Notes under the pieces: generated by a model
Seen by the model: the letters and a program-made list of their open reading frames with translations, nothing else
What the model was told of the DNA's origin: nothing
Databases searched by the model: none
Made by a program: the position numbers and the translations under genes
NCBI GenBank assembly: GCA_937928595.1
Contig: CALGJV010000019.1
Span: 1-64,000 of the forward strand
Direction: 5' to 3'
Length of the DNA stretch: 64,000 nucleotides
Origin: an uncultured Phycisphaerae bacterium
GTDB taxonomy: Bacteria > Planctomycetota > Phycisphaerae > UBA1845 > Fen-1342
In this document: positions 25,545 to 34,655 of the stretch, in pieces
Layout of the letters: the number at the start of each line of letters is the position of its first letter
How positions within the stretch are numbered: the first letter of the stretch is position 1

Positions 25545-26345
25545 ATGACACGCCTCGGACTGGTGGTGCTCGCGCTGCTCGCGGCGGGCTGCACGACGCA
25601 GCAATCGGACCTCGAATTTCGCTTGAAGAAAGCGGAGACGGATCGCGACCAGTGCCGCGCCCAGCTGGAGCGCGAGCAGGCCCGCGCCGCCGCGCAACAA
25701 AAACGGATCGAGACCGAGCAGGATCAGTGGAACGCGGCCCGCGCCGAAGTCAGCCTGCTCAGCGAGCGCGTCGCCCGTCTCACCCAGCAGAACAAGGAGC
25801 TGGCCGACCTCGTCGAGCAGTTCAAGAACCGGCCGACGACGCGGCCGGCCTCGCCGGCCTCGCCGCTGCCGCCCGACCTCGACACGGCGCTCCAGGAGTT
25901 CGCACGCAAGTTCCCGGAGCGCGTCTGGTACGACCGCGGCAAGGGCGCGATCAGCTTCGCCAACGACCGCCTGTTCGACCCCGGCAGCGATGTCGTCAAG
26001 CCGGAAGCCGCGGCCACGCTCACCGAGCTGGCCGGACTGCTGGCGCGGGCCCCGGCCGCGGAGTTCGAGATCATCATCGTCGGCCACACCGACGACAGCC
26101 CGATCGCGCGCGAGGAAACGCGGGCGCGGCATCCGACCAACTGGCACCTCGCGGTGCATCGCGCGATCGGCGTCCGCGACGTGCTGGACCGCGCCGGTCT
26201 GCCGGCGGAGCGGTTCGCGGTCATGGGCTACGCCGAGTACCGGCCGCTGGGCGGCGACCCGGCGCGCAACCGGCGGGTCGAGATCTTCATCGCCCGCAAG
26301 GGCAGCCCGCAGCCTCTGGCGCCGGTCTCCGCGGGCGGGCGCTGA
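25545..26345 (+). CDS. OmpA-family peptidoglycan-binding lipoprotein
   Basis: The 266-residue protein is an envelope lipoprotein: the signal peptide ends in the lipobox LLAAGC, with Cys16 as the acylated residue. Residues 20-88 form a coiled coil. The C-terminal half is an OmpA/MotB domain with IIIVGHTDDSPI near 182 and NRRVEIFI near 245, the region that grips diaminopimelate in peptidoglycan. The order of lipid anchor, coiled coil and OmpA domain resembles proteins that tether the outer membrane to the cell wall. GGGAG lies six bases before the ATG. Confidence 0.88.
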   Translation: MTRLGLVVLALLAAGCTTQQSDLEFRLKKAETDRDQCRAQLEREQARAAAQQKRIETEQDQWNAARAEVSLLSERVARLTQQNKELADLVEQFKNRPTTRPASPASPLPPDLDTALQEFARKFPERVWYDRGKGAISFANDRLFDPGSDVVKPEAAATLTELAGLLARAPAAEFEIIIVGHTDDSPIAREETRARHPTNWHLAVHRAIGVRDVLDRAGLPAERFAVMGYAEYRPLGGDPARNRRVEIFIARKGSPQPLAPVSAGGR

Positions 26346-26402
26346 GCGGCGGGGGTGGTCCGGGGCAAGGATGCAGGCGGGGCCGATGCGAGGTGCGCGC
26401 CC

Positions 26403-27179
26403 GTGATCCACGAATGGGACTTGTCCGGTACCAACCTGCACCGTTTGAGCGGGCGTCGGATCGAGGTCGCGGTGCTGCCCATCGGCGCGACCGAGGCCCA
26501 CAACCGCCACCTGCCGGAAGGGCAGGACGTGCGGGCCACGCTGCACGTCGCGCAGCGCTGCTGTGCCGCGGCCTGGGCGCAGGAGCCGGCGATCATCTGT
26601 CTGCCGCCGCTGCCGTACGGCGTCGATTGCAACCTGCTCGGCTTTCCGCTCAGCATCCACGTCTCGCAGGCCGCGCTGGATGCCGTCGTGCGGGACATCC
26701 TCGCCGCGCTCGAGCACCACGGCATCCGCAAGACGGTGATCCTCAACGGGCATGGCGGCAACGACTTCACGCCGCTCGTGCGGCAGGTGCAAGCCGACCG
26801 GCCGATCCACGTGTTCGTCTGCAACTGGTGGACGGTCGGCCGGGACCGCTACGGGGAGATCTTCAGCGCGGCTGACGACCACGCCGGCGAAATGGAAACG
26901 TCGGTGGCGCTAGCGCTGTATCCGGAGCTGGTCGAACCCGGCGTGGCGGGGCCCGGCCGGCCGCGGCCGTTCCGCTTCGAGGCGCTGGAACGGGGGTGGG
27001 TGCAGACCAGCCGCGACTTCGCGCGGCTGAACGACCATTGCGGCGTGGGCGACCCGACGCAGGCCAGCGCTGAGAAGGGGCGGCGGTATCTCGACGTGGT
27101 CTGCGAGCGGATCACGCGCTTCCTGGTCGAGCTGGCCCGTACGCCGATCGACAACTGCTTCCCGCATGTCCCGGACTGA
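26403..27179 (+). CDS. creatininase-family amidohydrolase
   Basis: Creatininase-type proteins are metal-dependent amidohydrolases acting on creatinine or on pathway-specific cyclic amides and ketones. The 258-residue protein keeps the metal-binding signatures PIGATEAHNRHLPEGQD near residues 23-39, LNGHGGN near 117 and DDHAGEMETS near 160. The HGxHLP motif of classical members reads HNRHLP here. The substrate is unknown and neighbours do not help. The GTG at 26403 fits the start of family similarity; an in-frame GTG at 26355 is possible. Confidence 0.85.
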   Translation: MIHEWDLSGTNLHRLSGRRIEVAVLPIGATEAHNRHLPEGQDVRATLHVAQRCCAAAWAQEPAIICLPPLPYGVDCNLLGFPLSIHVSQAALDAVVRDILAALEHHGIRKTVILNGHGGNDFTPLVRQVQADRPIHVFVCNWWTVGRDRYGEIFSAADDHAGEMETSVALALYPELVEPGVAGPGRPRPFRFEALERGWVQTSRDFARLNDHCGVGDPTQASAEKGRRYLDVVCERITRFLVELARTPIDNCFPHVPD

Positions 27180-27215
27180 CGCCCGCGTTTGGATCGGGCG
27201 CGGGGGGCTGGGACG

Positions 27216-28100
27216 CTACTCCAGCACCTCAGACCGTACCGGGCCGGGCACATGCTGTGGAAAGAGCCGGGCGAACACGGCGCCCACCAGCGAGAGGTCG
27301 GCCGGGCGGGGCTCGGCGGCAGGCACATCGAGCCGCGAGATCGGCACGAGCTGCGCCGTCGTGATGCGCAGCAGGGCGACGGCCCGCGCCACCAGTTCGT
27401 AACGCGAGAGCCGTTCCGGCCCGGTGATGTGGATGACACCCTCGAAGTCGCTGCGGGCCAGGGCGAGCAATGCGTCGGCCGCGTCCGGCAGCGCCACGGG
27501 CGTGCGGTACTCATCCGTGAACAGGCGCAGCGGCGTGCCGGCGCGGGCGGCGGCGAGCTGCTGCACGAACGTCGTCGGCCGGTCGCTCAGCGGCCGGCCG
27601 TACATCAGCGGCACGCGGGCGACGACCATCCCCGGCCGACCCGCGACGGCCTCCTCCGCCGCCCGTTTCGTGCGGCCGTAGACGCTGAGCGGCCGGGGCG
27701 TCGCCGACTCGTCGTAGGGCGCCGCGGTCCCGTCGAACACCATGTCGGTCGAGCACAGGACGAAGCGAGCGGGCACCTGGGCCGCCGCGTCGGCCAGCGC
27801 GGCGGTCGCGCCGTGGTTCAGCAGGGCGGCCCGCTCGGGTTGCGCGTGGCAGTCGCTGACCGCGGTCATGGCGGCGAGATGGAGCACGTGGGTGGGGCAG
27901 TACGTTTCGACGGCGGCCCGCAGCGCGGCGAAATCACCGAGGTCGAGGCGCGCCACGCTCACGCCGTCGGTGCCGATGTCGCGCGTGCCCGCCAGCGCGA
28001 GCACGGCCGCGTCGTTCCCGGCGGAGACGAGTTGCCGCACGACGTGGCTGCCGAGCTGACCGGACGCGCCGGTGACGATCCAGCGTTCGCGAGGCGGCAT
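27216..28100 (-). CDS. RmlD-like NAD-dependent sugar epimerase/reductase
   Basis: This 294-residue short-chain dehydrogenase begins with the dinucleotide-binding GASGQLGSHV. It contains the catalytic tyrosine and lysine in YGRTK near 140 and the active-site threonine region LCSTDMVFDG. It resembles dTDP-4-dehydrorhamnose reductase (RmlD/SDR) proteins, but no other rhamnose genes are near, so the substrate stays open. Its end converges with the creatininase-like gene, 36 bases apart. GGGAG stands seven bases before the chosen ATG. Confidence 0.85.
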   Translation of the reverse strand: MPPRERWIVTGASGQLGSHVVRQLVSAGNDAAVLALAGTRDIGTDGVSVARLDLGDFAALRAAVETYCPTHVLHLAAMTAVSDCHAQPERAALLNHGATAALADAAAQVPARFVLCSTDMVFDGTAAPYDESATPRPLSVYGRTKRAAEEAVAGRPGMVVARVPLMYGRPLSDRPTTFVQQLAAARAGTPLRLFTDEYRTPVALPDAADALLALARSDFEGVIHITGPERLSRYELVARAVALLRITTAQLVPISRLDVPAAEPRPADLSLVGAVFARLFPQHVPGPVRSEVLE

Positions 28101-28292
28101 CGCAGCGCTCCCGGAAATCGGACGGACCGCCCCCACGGGGGGCGGCGCGGTTCGTCACACGCCGGTTCGCCGTAGAATACCCGGCGGTCGGCGGTGTCCC
28201 AAGAACCGCGGCCTTCCGGGCGGGCGCACGGCCGCGACCGCCCGGACGAACCGCGTTGCCCGCCACCGTCCCGCACGACTGGAGGATGCCCC

Positions 28293-30470
28293 ATGCGTCC
28301 CGCCTGTCTCTTGTCTGTGCTCCTGCTGGCGACGACCGCGACGACGGCCGCGGATGCCCGCCGACCGATTCGCGAAGCCCGGTCCGACAATGGCGCGTTC
28401 TGCCTGCGGATCGATCCGGGACGGCCCGGCCGGCCGACCGGTCGCTGCGAGGCGACGTTGGAAGGCCGCGGCGACGGCGGCGGGCCGCGGCGCTGGTCGC
28501 GCCCGCTGGTCAACGAGGTCGGCCCGATGCAGGCCTTCGTCCGCAACGACGGGCGGTATGTGGTGACGCTGGACGAGGCCGGGTACGGGGGCGCGCGGCA
28601 CGCGCTGGTGATCTACGGCCCGCAGGGCGAGCTCCTGCGGCACTTCCTGCTGACGGATTTGCTGGCCAAGAGCGATTGGCGGCATGTGCAGGTCCGCGGG
28701 CGCGAGCTGGTGTGGCTCCGGGGGGCGCGCTGCACGTTCGACTCCCCGGCTGACCACTTCGAGATCGAGCTCCGCTGGGGCCGTGCCATCCGGATCGACC
28801 TGAGAACACTCGCGGTCATCGCCGAGGACCGGGCTGCGGCCGCGGGCGACGATGTGCCGCCGGCCGTTGCGGAGGCGCTGTTTACGCTGGATGCCGCGGA
28901 CGAGCCGGTGGAGGCCGGCGCCGCCAGCCGGCCGCCGGGCTCGGAGCTGGGCACGCTGACCCCGGACGACGAGGAGCGGGCGCGCGCGGTGCAGGCGGAA
29001 CTGGCCGGCGAGGCGACGCCCGTCGGCCGCGAGTCGGGTGACGTTCGCACCGAGCTGCCCGGGGCCGAGCCGGTTGTCGCGGAGGCCGAACCTGCGCACG
29101 CCGAAGGGGCGCCGGGGGAAATGTCGGGCGACGCGGGCCAGGCAGAGCCGGCATCCGGCGCCACGGACGCGGGTCTGACGCCGGTGGTCGCCGATCCGGA
29201 AGCCGCGGAGCTCACGGGCATCGCGGTGCCGCTGCCGAACCCGGCGGCCAGGACCGACTACCTTGCCTGGCTGAACGCCCTCGCCAACGTCACGGAGTCG
29301 AACGCGGCGACCCTGTACGAGCAGGCGTTCGCGCGGTTCGTACCCTTCGAGGGAGATGGCGACCTGCTGCGCGCGGCGCAGCGCGGCGACCCGACCGCAC
29401 TCGCCGCGCCCGAGATCCAGGCGTGGATCGCGGCCAACGCCGGCGCACTGGAGGCTTTCCGGGCGGGCGCGTTGCAGGATGCATGCGGGTGGACCTACCA
29501 CAGCGAGGACGGCACCATGCTGGGGGTGCTGGTACCGAACCCCGCGCACCTCCGCAGCCTGGCGCAGGCCGAGCTCATCGACGGGCGCGCACTCGCGCAG
29601 CAGGGCGAGGCCGCGGCGGCCGCGGAGCGGTACCTGAACGTCGCCGCGGCGGGCCGCCACTTGGGGAGCGGCATGACGGTCATCGAGAACCTCGTGGGCG
29701 CGGTGCTCCAGGCGCAGGCGGCCGACGCGCTGCTGGACCTGCAAAGCGACCCGACGGCGGGCGCGCAGCTCGATTACGCGGCGCTGGTCCGCGAAGCGCG
29801 CGCCGCGTACCAGCCGCTGCGGAGCCTGGCCGAGGTGGTGCAGACCGAGCGGGCGGCGTTACTCGACGTGGCACAGCGCTTGTGGAGTCCCGACCCGCAG
29901 ACCGGCGCGTGGCAGGTCGACCGCGCGCGGCTCGCCGAACTCCTGCAAATGAACGCGGGCGACGCCACGACAGGAAGCGACCCGACACGGGGGGAGGAGT
30001 TCGCAGCCGCGCTCGAGCGGGCCGGGTTCGAGGCCACGGTCGCGGCCGCCAACGCGCTGTACGACCGGGTGACGCGCACCCTGCAGCAGCCGTACGCGGA
30101 GGGGCGGCGCGAGCTCGCCGCGCTCGAGTCGGAGCTCGAGCACGAGTCGGCCAATCCGCTGCTGCGCACCTTGGTGCCCAGCATGGAGCGCTACCACTTC
30201 CTCATGACCCGGAGCGAAGCGCAGCGCCGGGCCGCGCTCGTCGTGACGGAACTCAACGCCTACCGCCAGCGGACGGGCCGCTACCCGGCGTCGCTCGACG
30301 TGCTTGCGACGGATGCGCTCGACCCGTTCACGGGCCGGCCGTTCGTCTTCCGCGGGACCGCCGACGGGTTCACGCTGTATTCCGTCGGCGGCAACGGCGT
30401 GGACGATGCCGGGCGCCACGACCCGCAATCGCCCGATGCGGACATTGTGTTCTGGCCGCGGCCGCGGTAG
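28293..30470 (+). CDS. secreted protein of unknown function with pseudopilin-like C-terminus
   Basis: The 725-residue protein has a signal peptide (about 1-20). An N-terminal globular region follows (30-185), then an acidic low-complexity linker (195-300) and a long mostly helical region (310-640). The last 80 residues (ELNAYRQRTGRYPASLDVL, then DPFTGRPFVFR and TLYSVGGNGVDDAG) match the C-terminal part of GspG-like major pseudopilins, without the N-terminal helix. This pattern recurs in secreted planctomycete proteins. GGAGG stands seven bases before the ATG. It converges with tatC, 22 bases away. Confidence 0.75.
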   Translation: MRPACLLSVLLLATTATTAADARRPIREARSDNGAFCLRIDPGRPGRPTGRCEATLEGRGDGGGPRRWSRPLVNEVGPMQAFVRNDGRYVVTLDEAGYGGARHALVIYGPQGELLRHFLLTDLLAKSDWRHVQVRGRELVWLRGARCTFDSPADHFEIELRWGRAIRIDLRTLAVIAEDRAAAAGDDVPPAVAEALFTLDAADEPVEAGAASRPPGSELGTLTPDDEERARAVQAELAGEATPVGRESGDVRTELPGAEPVVAEAEPAHAEGAPGEMSGDAGQAEPASGATDAGLTPVVADPEAAELTGIAVPLPNPAARTDYLAWLNALANVTESNAATLYEQAFARFVPFEGDGDLLRAAQRGDPTALAAPEIQAWIAANAGALEAFRAGALQDACGWTYHSEDGTMLGVLVPNPAHLRSLAQAELIDGRALAQQGEAAAAAERYLNVAAAGRHLGSGMTVIENLVGAVLQAQAADALLDLQSDPTAGAQLDYAALVREARAAYQPLRSLAEVVQTERAALLDVAQRLWSPDPQTGAWQVDRARLAELLQMNAGDATTGSDPTRGEEFAAALERAGFEATVAAANALYDRVTRTLQQPYAEGRRELAALESELEHESANPLLRTLVPSMERYHFLMTRSEAQRRAALVVTELNAYRQRTGRYPASLDVLATDALDPFTGRPFVFRGTADGFTLYSVGGNGVDDAGRHDPQSPDADIVFWPRPR

Positions 30471-30492
30471 CGCGCCGTGTCGCGCGCAGGGG

Positions 30493-31521
30493 CTACGGGG
30501 GGTGGGTGTCGGCCGGGGCGGGCGTGCGGCGCGGGAAGCGCTTGGCCAGCAGCAGGCCCAGCTCGAACAGCAGGATCATCGGGCCGGACAGCAGGAGGTG
30601 GCTGAAGAGGTCGGGCGGGGCCAGGATGCCGGCCACGATCACGATGAGCAGGATCACGACCTTGCGGTAGCGGCGCAGCGTTTCGACGCGCACGATGCCC
30701 GACCAGGTCAGGAACAGCACGACGAGCGGCATCTGGAAGGCGAGGCCGAATGCGATCGTGAGGATCAGGACGAACGACAGGTACTCGCCGATGCGGAAGT
30801 GCGTCGTCACGAGGTTTCGCCGGTCGTCCCGCAAGAGCTGCACCGAGTGCGTCTCGTCGACCCAGCGGATCTTGAGCTTGCCCTCGGGCAGGTTCACCCA
30901 GGCGGCGCCGACGGGCGGGTCGGGCGGATCGGCCGGCAGCAATGGCAGGACCGGGGCCTGGCCGATCGCGGGCTGCGTGGCCGGCACCTTCTCGGGCGGC
31001 ATGTGCAGCACGGCGCGCTCGAAGGCGTTGGGCGTCGCCGTCGGCAGCGGCAGCCAGCCGCTGAAGCCGACCAGGAAGTTCAGGCTCACGACCAGCGCGA
31101 ACACGTACATGAACGCCACGCCGGTCACGAACAGGCCGACGCTGGCCGGCACGAGACGGAGCGCCCATTTCTTCTCGTGCGGGTAGAGCCCGGCCCCGAC
31201 AAACTGCCAGACTTGATAGAGGATGTACGGCCCGGCCAGGACGAGGCCGAAAACCAGCACGACCTTGATGTAGACGAGGATGTTCTCGACCGGGCTCGTC
31301 GCGAGAAAGCTGTCGGGCTGGCCGTGCCGCCGAAGGGCCAGCACGACCGGCCGGGCGAGCCATTCGAGCAGGTAGCGGGCCGGCCAGATGCAGAGCAGGC
31401 ACGCGACGAGGAGCGCGACCAGGCTGCGGACCAGGCAGCCGCGCAGTTCCTCGAGATGCTCGCCGATCGTCATGCGGCGGCTGTCGGGGTCCGGCGCGCG
31501 CGGGGGCTCGCTGGTGGGCAT
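30493..31521 (-). CDS. tatC: Sec-independent protein translocase TatC with periplasmic insert
   Basis: TatC is the membrane receptor for twin-arginine signal peptides. The N-terminal motif GEHLEELRGCLVRSL near 19-33 and YQVWQFVGAGLYPHEKKW near 104-121 mark the family. Six membrane helices can be followed, ending with AGILAPPDLFSHLLL. At 342 residues it is about 90 longer than usual. The excess lies between helix 3 and helix 4 (about 150-240), a Pro-rich insert that would be periplasmic. No tatA/tatB gene is in the window. A TATCAT -10 ends seven bases before the ATG. A second in-frame ATG at 31473 is possible. Confidence 0.93.
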   Translation of the reverse strand: MPTSEPPRAPDPDSRRMTIGEHLEELRGCLVRSLVALLVACLLCIWPARYLLEWLARPVVLALRRHGQPDSFLATSPVENILVYIKVVLVFGLVLAGPYILYQVWQFVGAGLYPHEKKWALRLVPASVGLFVTGVAFMYVFALVVSLNFLVGFSGWLPLPTATPNAFERAVLHMPPEKVPATQPAIGQAPVLPLLPADPPDPPVGAAWVNLPEGKLKIRWVDETHSVQLLRDDRRNLVTTHFRIGEYLSFVLILTIAFGLAFQMPLVVLFLTWSGIVRVETLRRYRKVVILLIVIVAGILAPPDLFSHLLLSGPMILLFELGLLLAKRFPRRTPAPADTHPP

Positions 31522-31527
31522 GCCGCG

Positions 31528-31533
31528 ATGATA
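31528..31533 (-). promoter_or_regulatory. -10 box implying a leaderless tatC transcript
   Basis: On the minus strand TATCAT occupies 31533-31528, with GTGACG 16 bases further upstream. The start site would be 31521, the first base of the tatC start codon, which has no Shine-Dalgarno. Confidence 0.4.
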
Positions 31534-31709
31534 CCCGCGCGTCCGCAGGCGTCACCACGCCGTGGGCGGCGGGGGGCACGCGCGATCCTCACGGCGATTT
31601 CGCGCGGCCCGCCTTGACGTGCCGGAGGGTCGGAGCGAACCTCTTGCGGTGCCCAGGTTGTGCTTTGCCTGGGCCGCTCCTGGAGGCTCTTGACCGAGGT
31701 GCGAGGAAA

Positions 31710-32120
31710 ATGAGCGCCGCGCGGCGGAAATGGGCCATCGTGATCGGTGCGGGCGCGGTACTGGTGGCCGCCGGCGTGTGGCGGGCCGTCGTCTGGGCGC
31801 AGCCGCGCGCGTACGAGCTGAAGAGCGCCGTCGTGACCCGGCTCGACGTTTCGGCTCGCAGCGGCGAAATCCAGTTCGTCCATCCGAAAAGCGGGCGCAC
31901 GACGTACGTGGGCGCCGACCGCATCCCCGAGGACTGTGAGATCCGGATCAACGGTGAATCGGCTACGTTGGCGGACGTGCAAGTGGGGGACACGGTGGCC
32001 GTCCGCGGGCTGGTTTATCCGCTCAGTCGAACGGTCCAGCCGCAGCAGATTCTCGTCACACGCGGGTCCAACGGTCCGGATGCCTCCGGTAACCCGTTGA
32101 CGCTTCAGAGAGCTCCGTAG
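31710..32120 (+). CDS. membrane-anchored small OB-like protein
   Basis: The 136-residue protein has one N-terminal helix (about 9-31). A compact beta-rich domain follows, with segments such as GEIQFVHPKSGRTTYVGA, LADVQVGDTVAVRGLVY and QQILVTR. The layout is like DUF5666-type small OB folds that sit outside the membrane. Function is unknown. The glycosyltransferase gene begins four bases after its stop, so they are likely cotranscribed. Confidence 0.65.
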   Translation: MSAARRKWAIVIGAGAVLVAAGVWRAVVWAQPRAYELKSAVVTRLDVSARSGEIQFVHPKSGRTTYVGADRIPEDCEIRINGESATLADVQVGDTVAVRGLVYPLSRTVQPQQILVTRGSNGPDASGNPLTLQRAP

Positions 32121-32123
32121 TCG

Positions 32124-33815
32124 ATGGACACTGCCGGTACGGCCTCCAGCGCACCCGCCTGGAGCTCGAGGTGGACGTGGGGGGCCCTGGCGCTGCTGGT
32201 CGCGGGCGGAGCGGTTCATTTCGCGTATCTGGTCGGCCCCGCGGCATTAGACCTTTCCGGAGACGAAGCCCACTATTGGGAGTGGTCGCGCCGACCGGAC
32301 TGGAGCTACTACAGCAAAGGGCCGCTGGTGGCGTGGCTGATCGCCGCGTCCCGAGCGGTTCTGTCCGACTGGTCGCAGCGCCTGGTGGGCAGCGACGCGC
32401 TGGCAGTGCGCATCCCTGCGGTGCTTCTGTCCGTCGGCACGGGCTGCGGCCTGTTCGTGCTGGCGCACACGGTCACGCGGTCCGGCCGACTCGCTTTCGC
32501 CGCCGTCGCCTGCACGTTCACGGTCCCGCTGTTCGCGGTCGGGGCGATCCTGATGACGATCGACGCGCCGCTGGCCTTCTTCTACGCGTGGACGCTGGTG
32601 GCGGTCGAGCGCGGACTCCGCACCTCGGGCATCGCCCCGTGGCTTGTCGCCGGCGTTCTCACCGCGCTGGGAATCCTGGCCAAGTACACGATGGTGCTGA
32701 TCTTTCCGACGGTCTTGCTCGCGCTGCTCGCCGAACCGCGCTTTCGGGGCGTGCTGCGCCGCCCCGGGCCCTGCGTCGGCGCCCTCATCGGGGTGTCGGG
32801 CTTCCTGCCGATCCTGATCTGGAACGCCCAGCACGACTGGGTGAGTTTCCGGCACGTCGCCGGCCAGGCGGGGCTGGTCTCCGCGGCACGGTTTCAGCCG
32901 CTCGGCCCGCTCGATTTCCTGGGCGGACAGCTCGCCGTCGTGGGACCGATCTGGTTCGGCGCGATGGTCGTCGCGCTCGTCGCGCTGGCACGCGCGCCCC
33001 AGCCGCGACCGCCGGAAACGCACGACCCGGGCGCTCTGCGGCTGCTTCTGGCGGCGGCCGCGGTGCCCTGGGCAATATTTCTGGCTTTCAGCCTCCGCAC
33101 CAAGCCGCAGCCGAACTGGCCGATGCCGGCCCTGCTGCCGGGGGTCGTCCTCATGGTCTGCGGGCTGGCCCGCCTCTGGCGGTCGTCCCACGCCGGCGCG
33201 CGGCGCTGGGCGCGGGTGCTGGTGGCGGCGGGCGTCGTGTGGGGCGGCGCGTTGGTGGTCGTGATGCACCGTACGGAGTGGGTGCTGCCCGTGTTCCACT
33301 GGCTGGCCCGCCGGGAGCCACCTTGGAATCTCACCCCGATCGCGAAGTACGACCCGACGGCGCGGCTGCGCGGCTGGTCGGAGCTCGGGCGAGCCGTGGG
33401 CGCCGTCTGGGCGGAGGCGCGGGCCGGCGGACGCGACCCCTTCATCGTGACCGACGACTACCAGACCGCGAGCCAGATCGCCTTTTACACCCCGGGGCGG
33501 CCGACGGTGTACTGCCTTCAGGCGGCACTGGGCGACCGGCAGAGCCAATACGACATCTGGCGGCCGAATCCGCTGCGCGACTCCGAGCGGTTCGTCGGTC
33601 GGCCCTGCGTATACGTCGGGTCGCGCAAAACGCAACTCTTCGAGCCGGACTCGTCGGGGCACGTGGCGCTACCGGACGCGCGGCTGGCGCGGACCGTCGA
33701 GCACGCGGTGGCGGGCTGGGGCCTTCGCGCGGTCGTGCAGGTCTGGTCGATCTACGTGTGCGACGGGTTTGCCGGCTTAGCCTGGGACCCCGCGCGCGCG
33801 GCCCCGCGCTTCTAG
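32124..33815 (+). CDS. GT39/GT83-type membrane glycosyltransferase (ArnT-like)
   Basis: The 563-residue protein is a GT-C fold transferase using polyprenyl-phosphate sugars, related to ArnT and protein O-mannosyltransferases. The catalytic acidic motif GDEAHYWEWS lies near 48-57 in the first periplasmic loop, followed by SYYSKGPLVAW. About ten to twelve hydrophobic helices cover residues 15-390. The rest (395-563) forms a soluble periplasmic domain. It may add a sugar to lipid A, another lipid or protein. A PAP2-like gene follows after 10 bases, consistent with recycling of polyprenyl phosphates. Confidence 0.88.
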   Translation: MDTAGTASSAPAWSSRWTWGALALLVAGGAVHFAYLVGPAALDLSGDEAHYWEWSRRPDWSYYSKGPLVAWLIAASRAVLSDWSQRLVGSDALAVRIPAVLLSVGTGCGLFVLAHTVTRSGRLAFAAVACTFTVPLFAVGAILMTIDAPLAFFYAWTLVAVERGLRTSGIAPWLVAGVLTALGILAKYTMVLIFPTVLLALLAEPRFRGVLRRPGPCVGALIGVSGFLPILIWNAQHDWVSFRHVAGQAGLVSAARFQPLGPLDFLGGQLAVVGPIWFGAMVVALVALARAPQPRPPETHDPGALRLLLAAAAVPWAIFLAFSLRTKPQPNWPMPALLPGVVLMVCGLARLWRSSHAGARRWARVLVAAGVVWGGALVVVMHRTEWVLPVFHWLARREPPWNLTPIAKYDPTARLRGWSELGRAVGAVWAEARAGGRDPFIVTDDYQTASQIAFYTPGRPTVYCLQAALGDRQSQYDIWRPNPLRDSERFVGRPCVYVGSRKTQLFEPDSSGHVALPDARLARTVEHAVAGWGLRAVVQVWSIYVCDGFAGLAWDPARAAPRF

Positions 33816-33825
33816 GAGTGCTCCC

Positions 33826-34521
33826 GTGGCGGCGTCCTCACCGCAACCCGACATCCTGCCGGAAAACGGTCCCGACATCGGCGGACGCCGCACACTCGGG
33901 GTGGTGCTGAGCGGCGCGGCGCTGCTGGTGGTGATCGGTTGGGCGGGCCTGGACCGGTGGTTCTACGAACACGTATCGTGCGTGCTCAACACGGAGGAGG
34001 TCCGCCCGCTGCAACACTGCTTTTACTCCCTGACCAAGCCGTTCTGGCTCGCGTGCCGGCTCGCGTTCGGCCACGTGCTCGGCGGGGCCGTCATTTACGG
34101 GCTCATCGTCACGCGGCATCGCCGCCAGTGGGCGGCCGCCACGGTCGGGCTGGTCGCCGTCGTGACGGCGGCGCTGCTGGCGAACGCGTTGCAGGGCGCG
34201 ATCGGGCGTCTGCGGCCGAACCGCGCGGAGAGCCATCTCGCCTTCACACAGCCGGCCGTGGGGCTGTTCGAGAGAGCGGCGGTTTCGTTTCCATCGGGCG
34301 AGGCCGCGACGGCATTCGCGCTGGCCTATGTGCTGATGCGGCTGTTCCCGCGGTGGTGTGGGGCGTTCCTCGCGCTCGCCGTGCTGACCGCCGGGGCGCG
34401 CCTGGTGAACGGGGCCCACTACCTCAGCGACGTCGCTGCGGGGGCGATCCTTGGCGCGGTCGTGGCGTGGGCGCTGCTGCGCTCGACCCGTCGATACTGG
34501 TGGGGCCCACCCGCGCCCTGA
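33826..34521 (+). CDS. PAP2 superfamily membrane protein with altered active site
   Basis: PAP2 proteins dephosphorylate lipid phosphates such as undecaprenyl pyrophosphate. The 231-residue protein has six hydrophobic helices and the three signature regions: GRLRPN near 127, FPSGE near 155-159, and ARLVNGAHYLSD near 188-199. The second normally reads PSGH; here residue 159 is Glu. The lysine seven residues before the RP pair is Gln. The nucleophilic His and Asp of the third motif remain. Activity is therefore doubtful. AGGAG stands seven bases before the GTG start. Confidence 0.82.
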   Translation: MAASSPQPDILPENGPDIGGRRTLGVVLSGAALLVVIGWAGLDRWFYEHVSCVLNTEEVRPLQHCFYSLTKPFWLACRLAFGHVLGGAVIYGLIVTRHRRQWAAATVGLVAVVTAALLANALQGAIGRLRPNRAESHLAFTQPAVGLFERAAVSFPSGEAATAFALAYVLMRLFPRWCGAFLALAVLTAGARLVNGAHYLSDVAAGAILGAVVAWALLRSTRRYWWGPPAP

Positions 34522-34596
34522 GCGGCGGGAAACGCGCGGGCGGCCGGCGGCGGACGGGCGGAGTTCGGAGCTGTTGGGCGGCCGGCAGCGCGCAAC

Positions 34597-34629
34597 CCGG
34601 GCGGCGCGGGAAAGCCCCACGCCGCCCGG
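34597..34629. terminator. bidirectional hairpin between convergent genes
   Basis: CCGGGCGGCG (34597-34606) pairs perfectly with CGCCGCCCGG (34620-34629). It lies between the ends of the PAP2-like gene and the minus-strand PEP-CTERM gene. Confidence 0.65.
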
Positions 34630-34655
34630 ATACGAACGGGTTCAACCCGAGTGGC

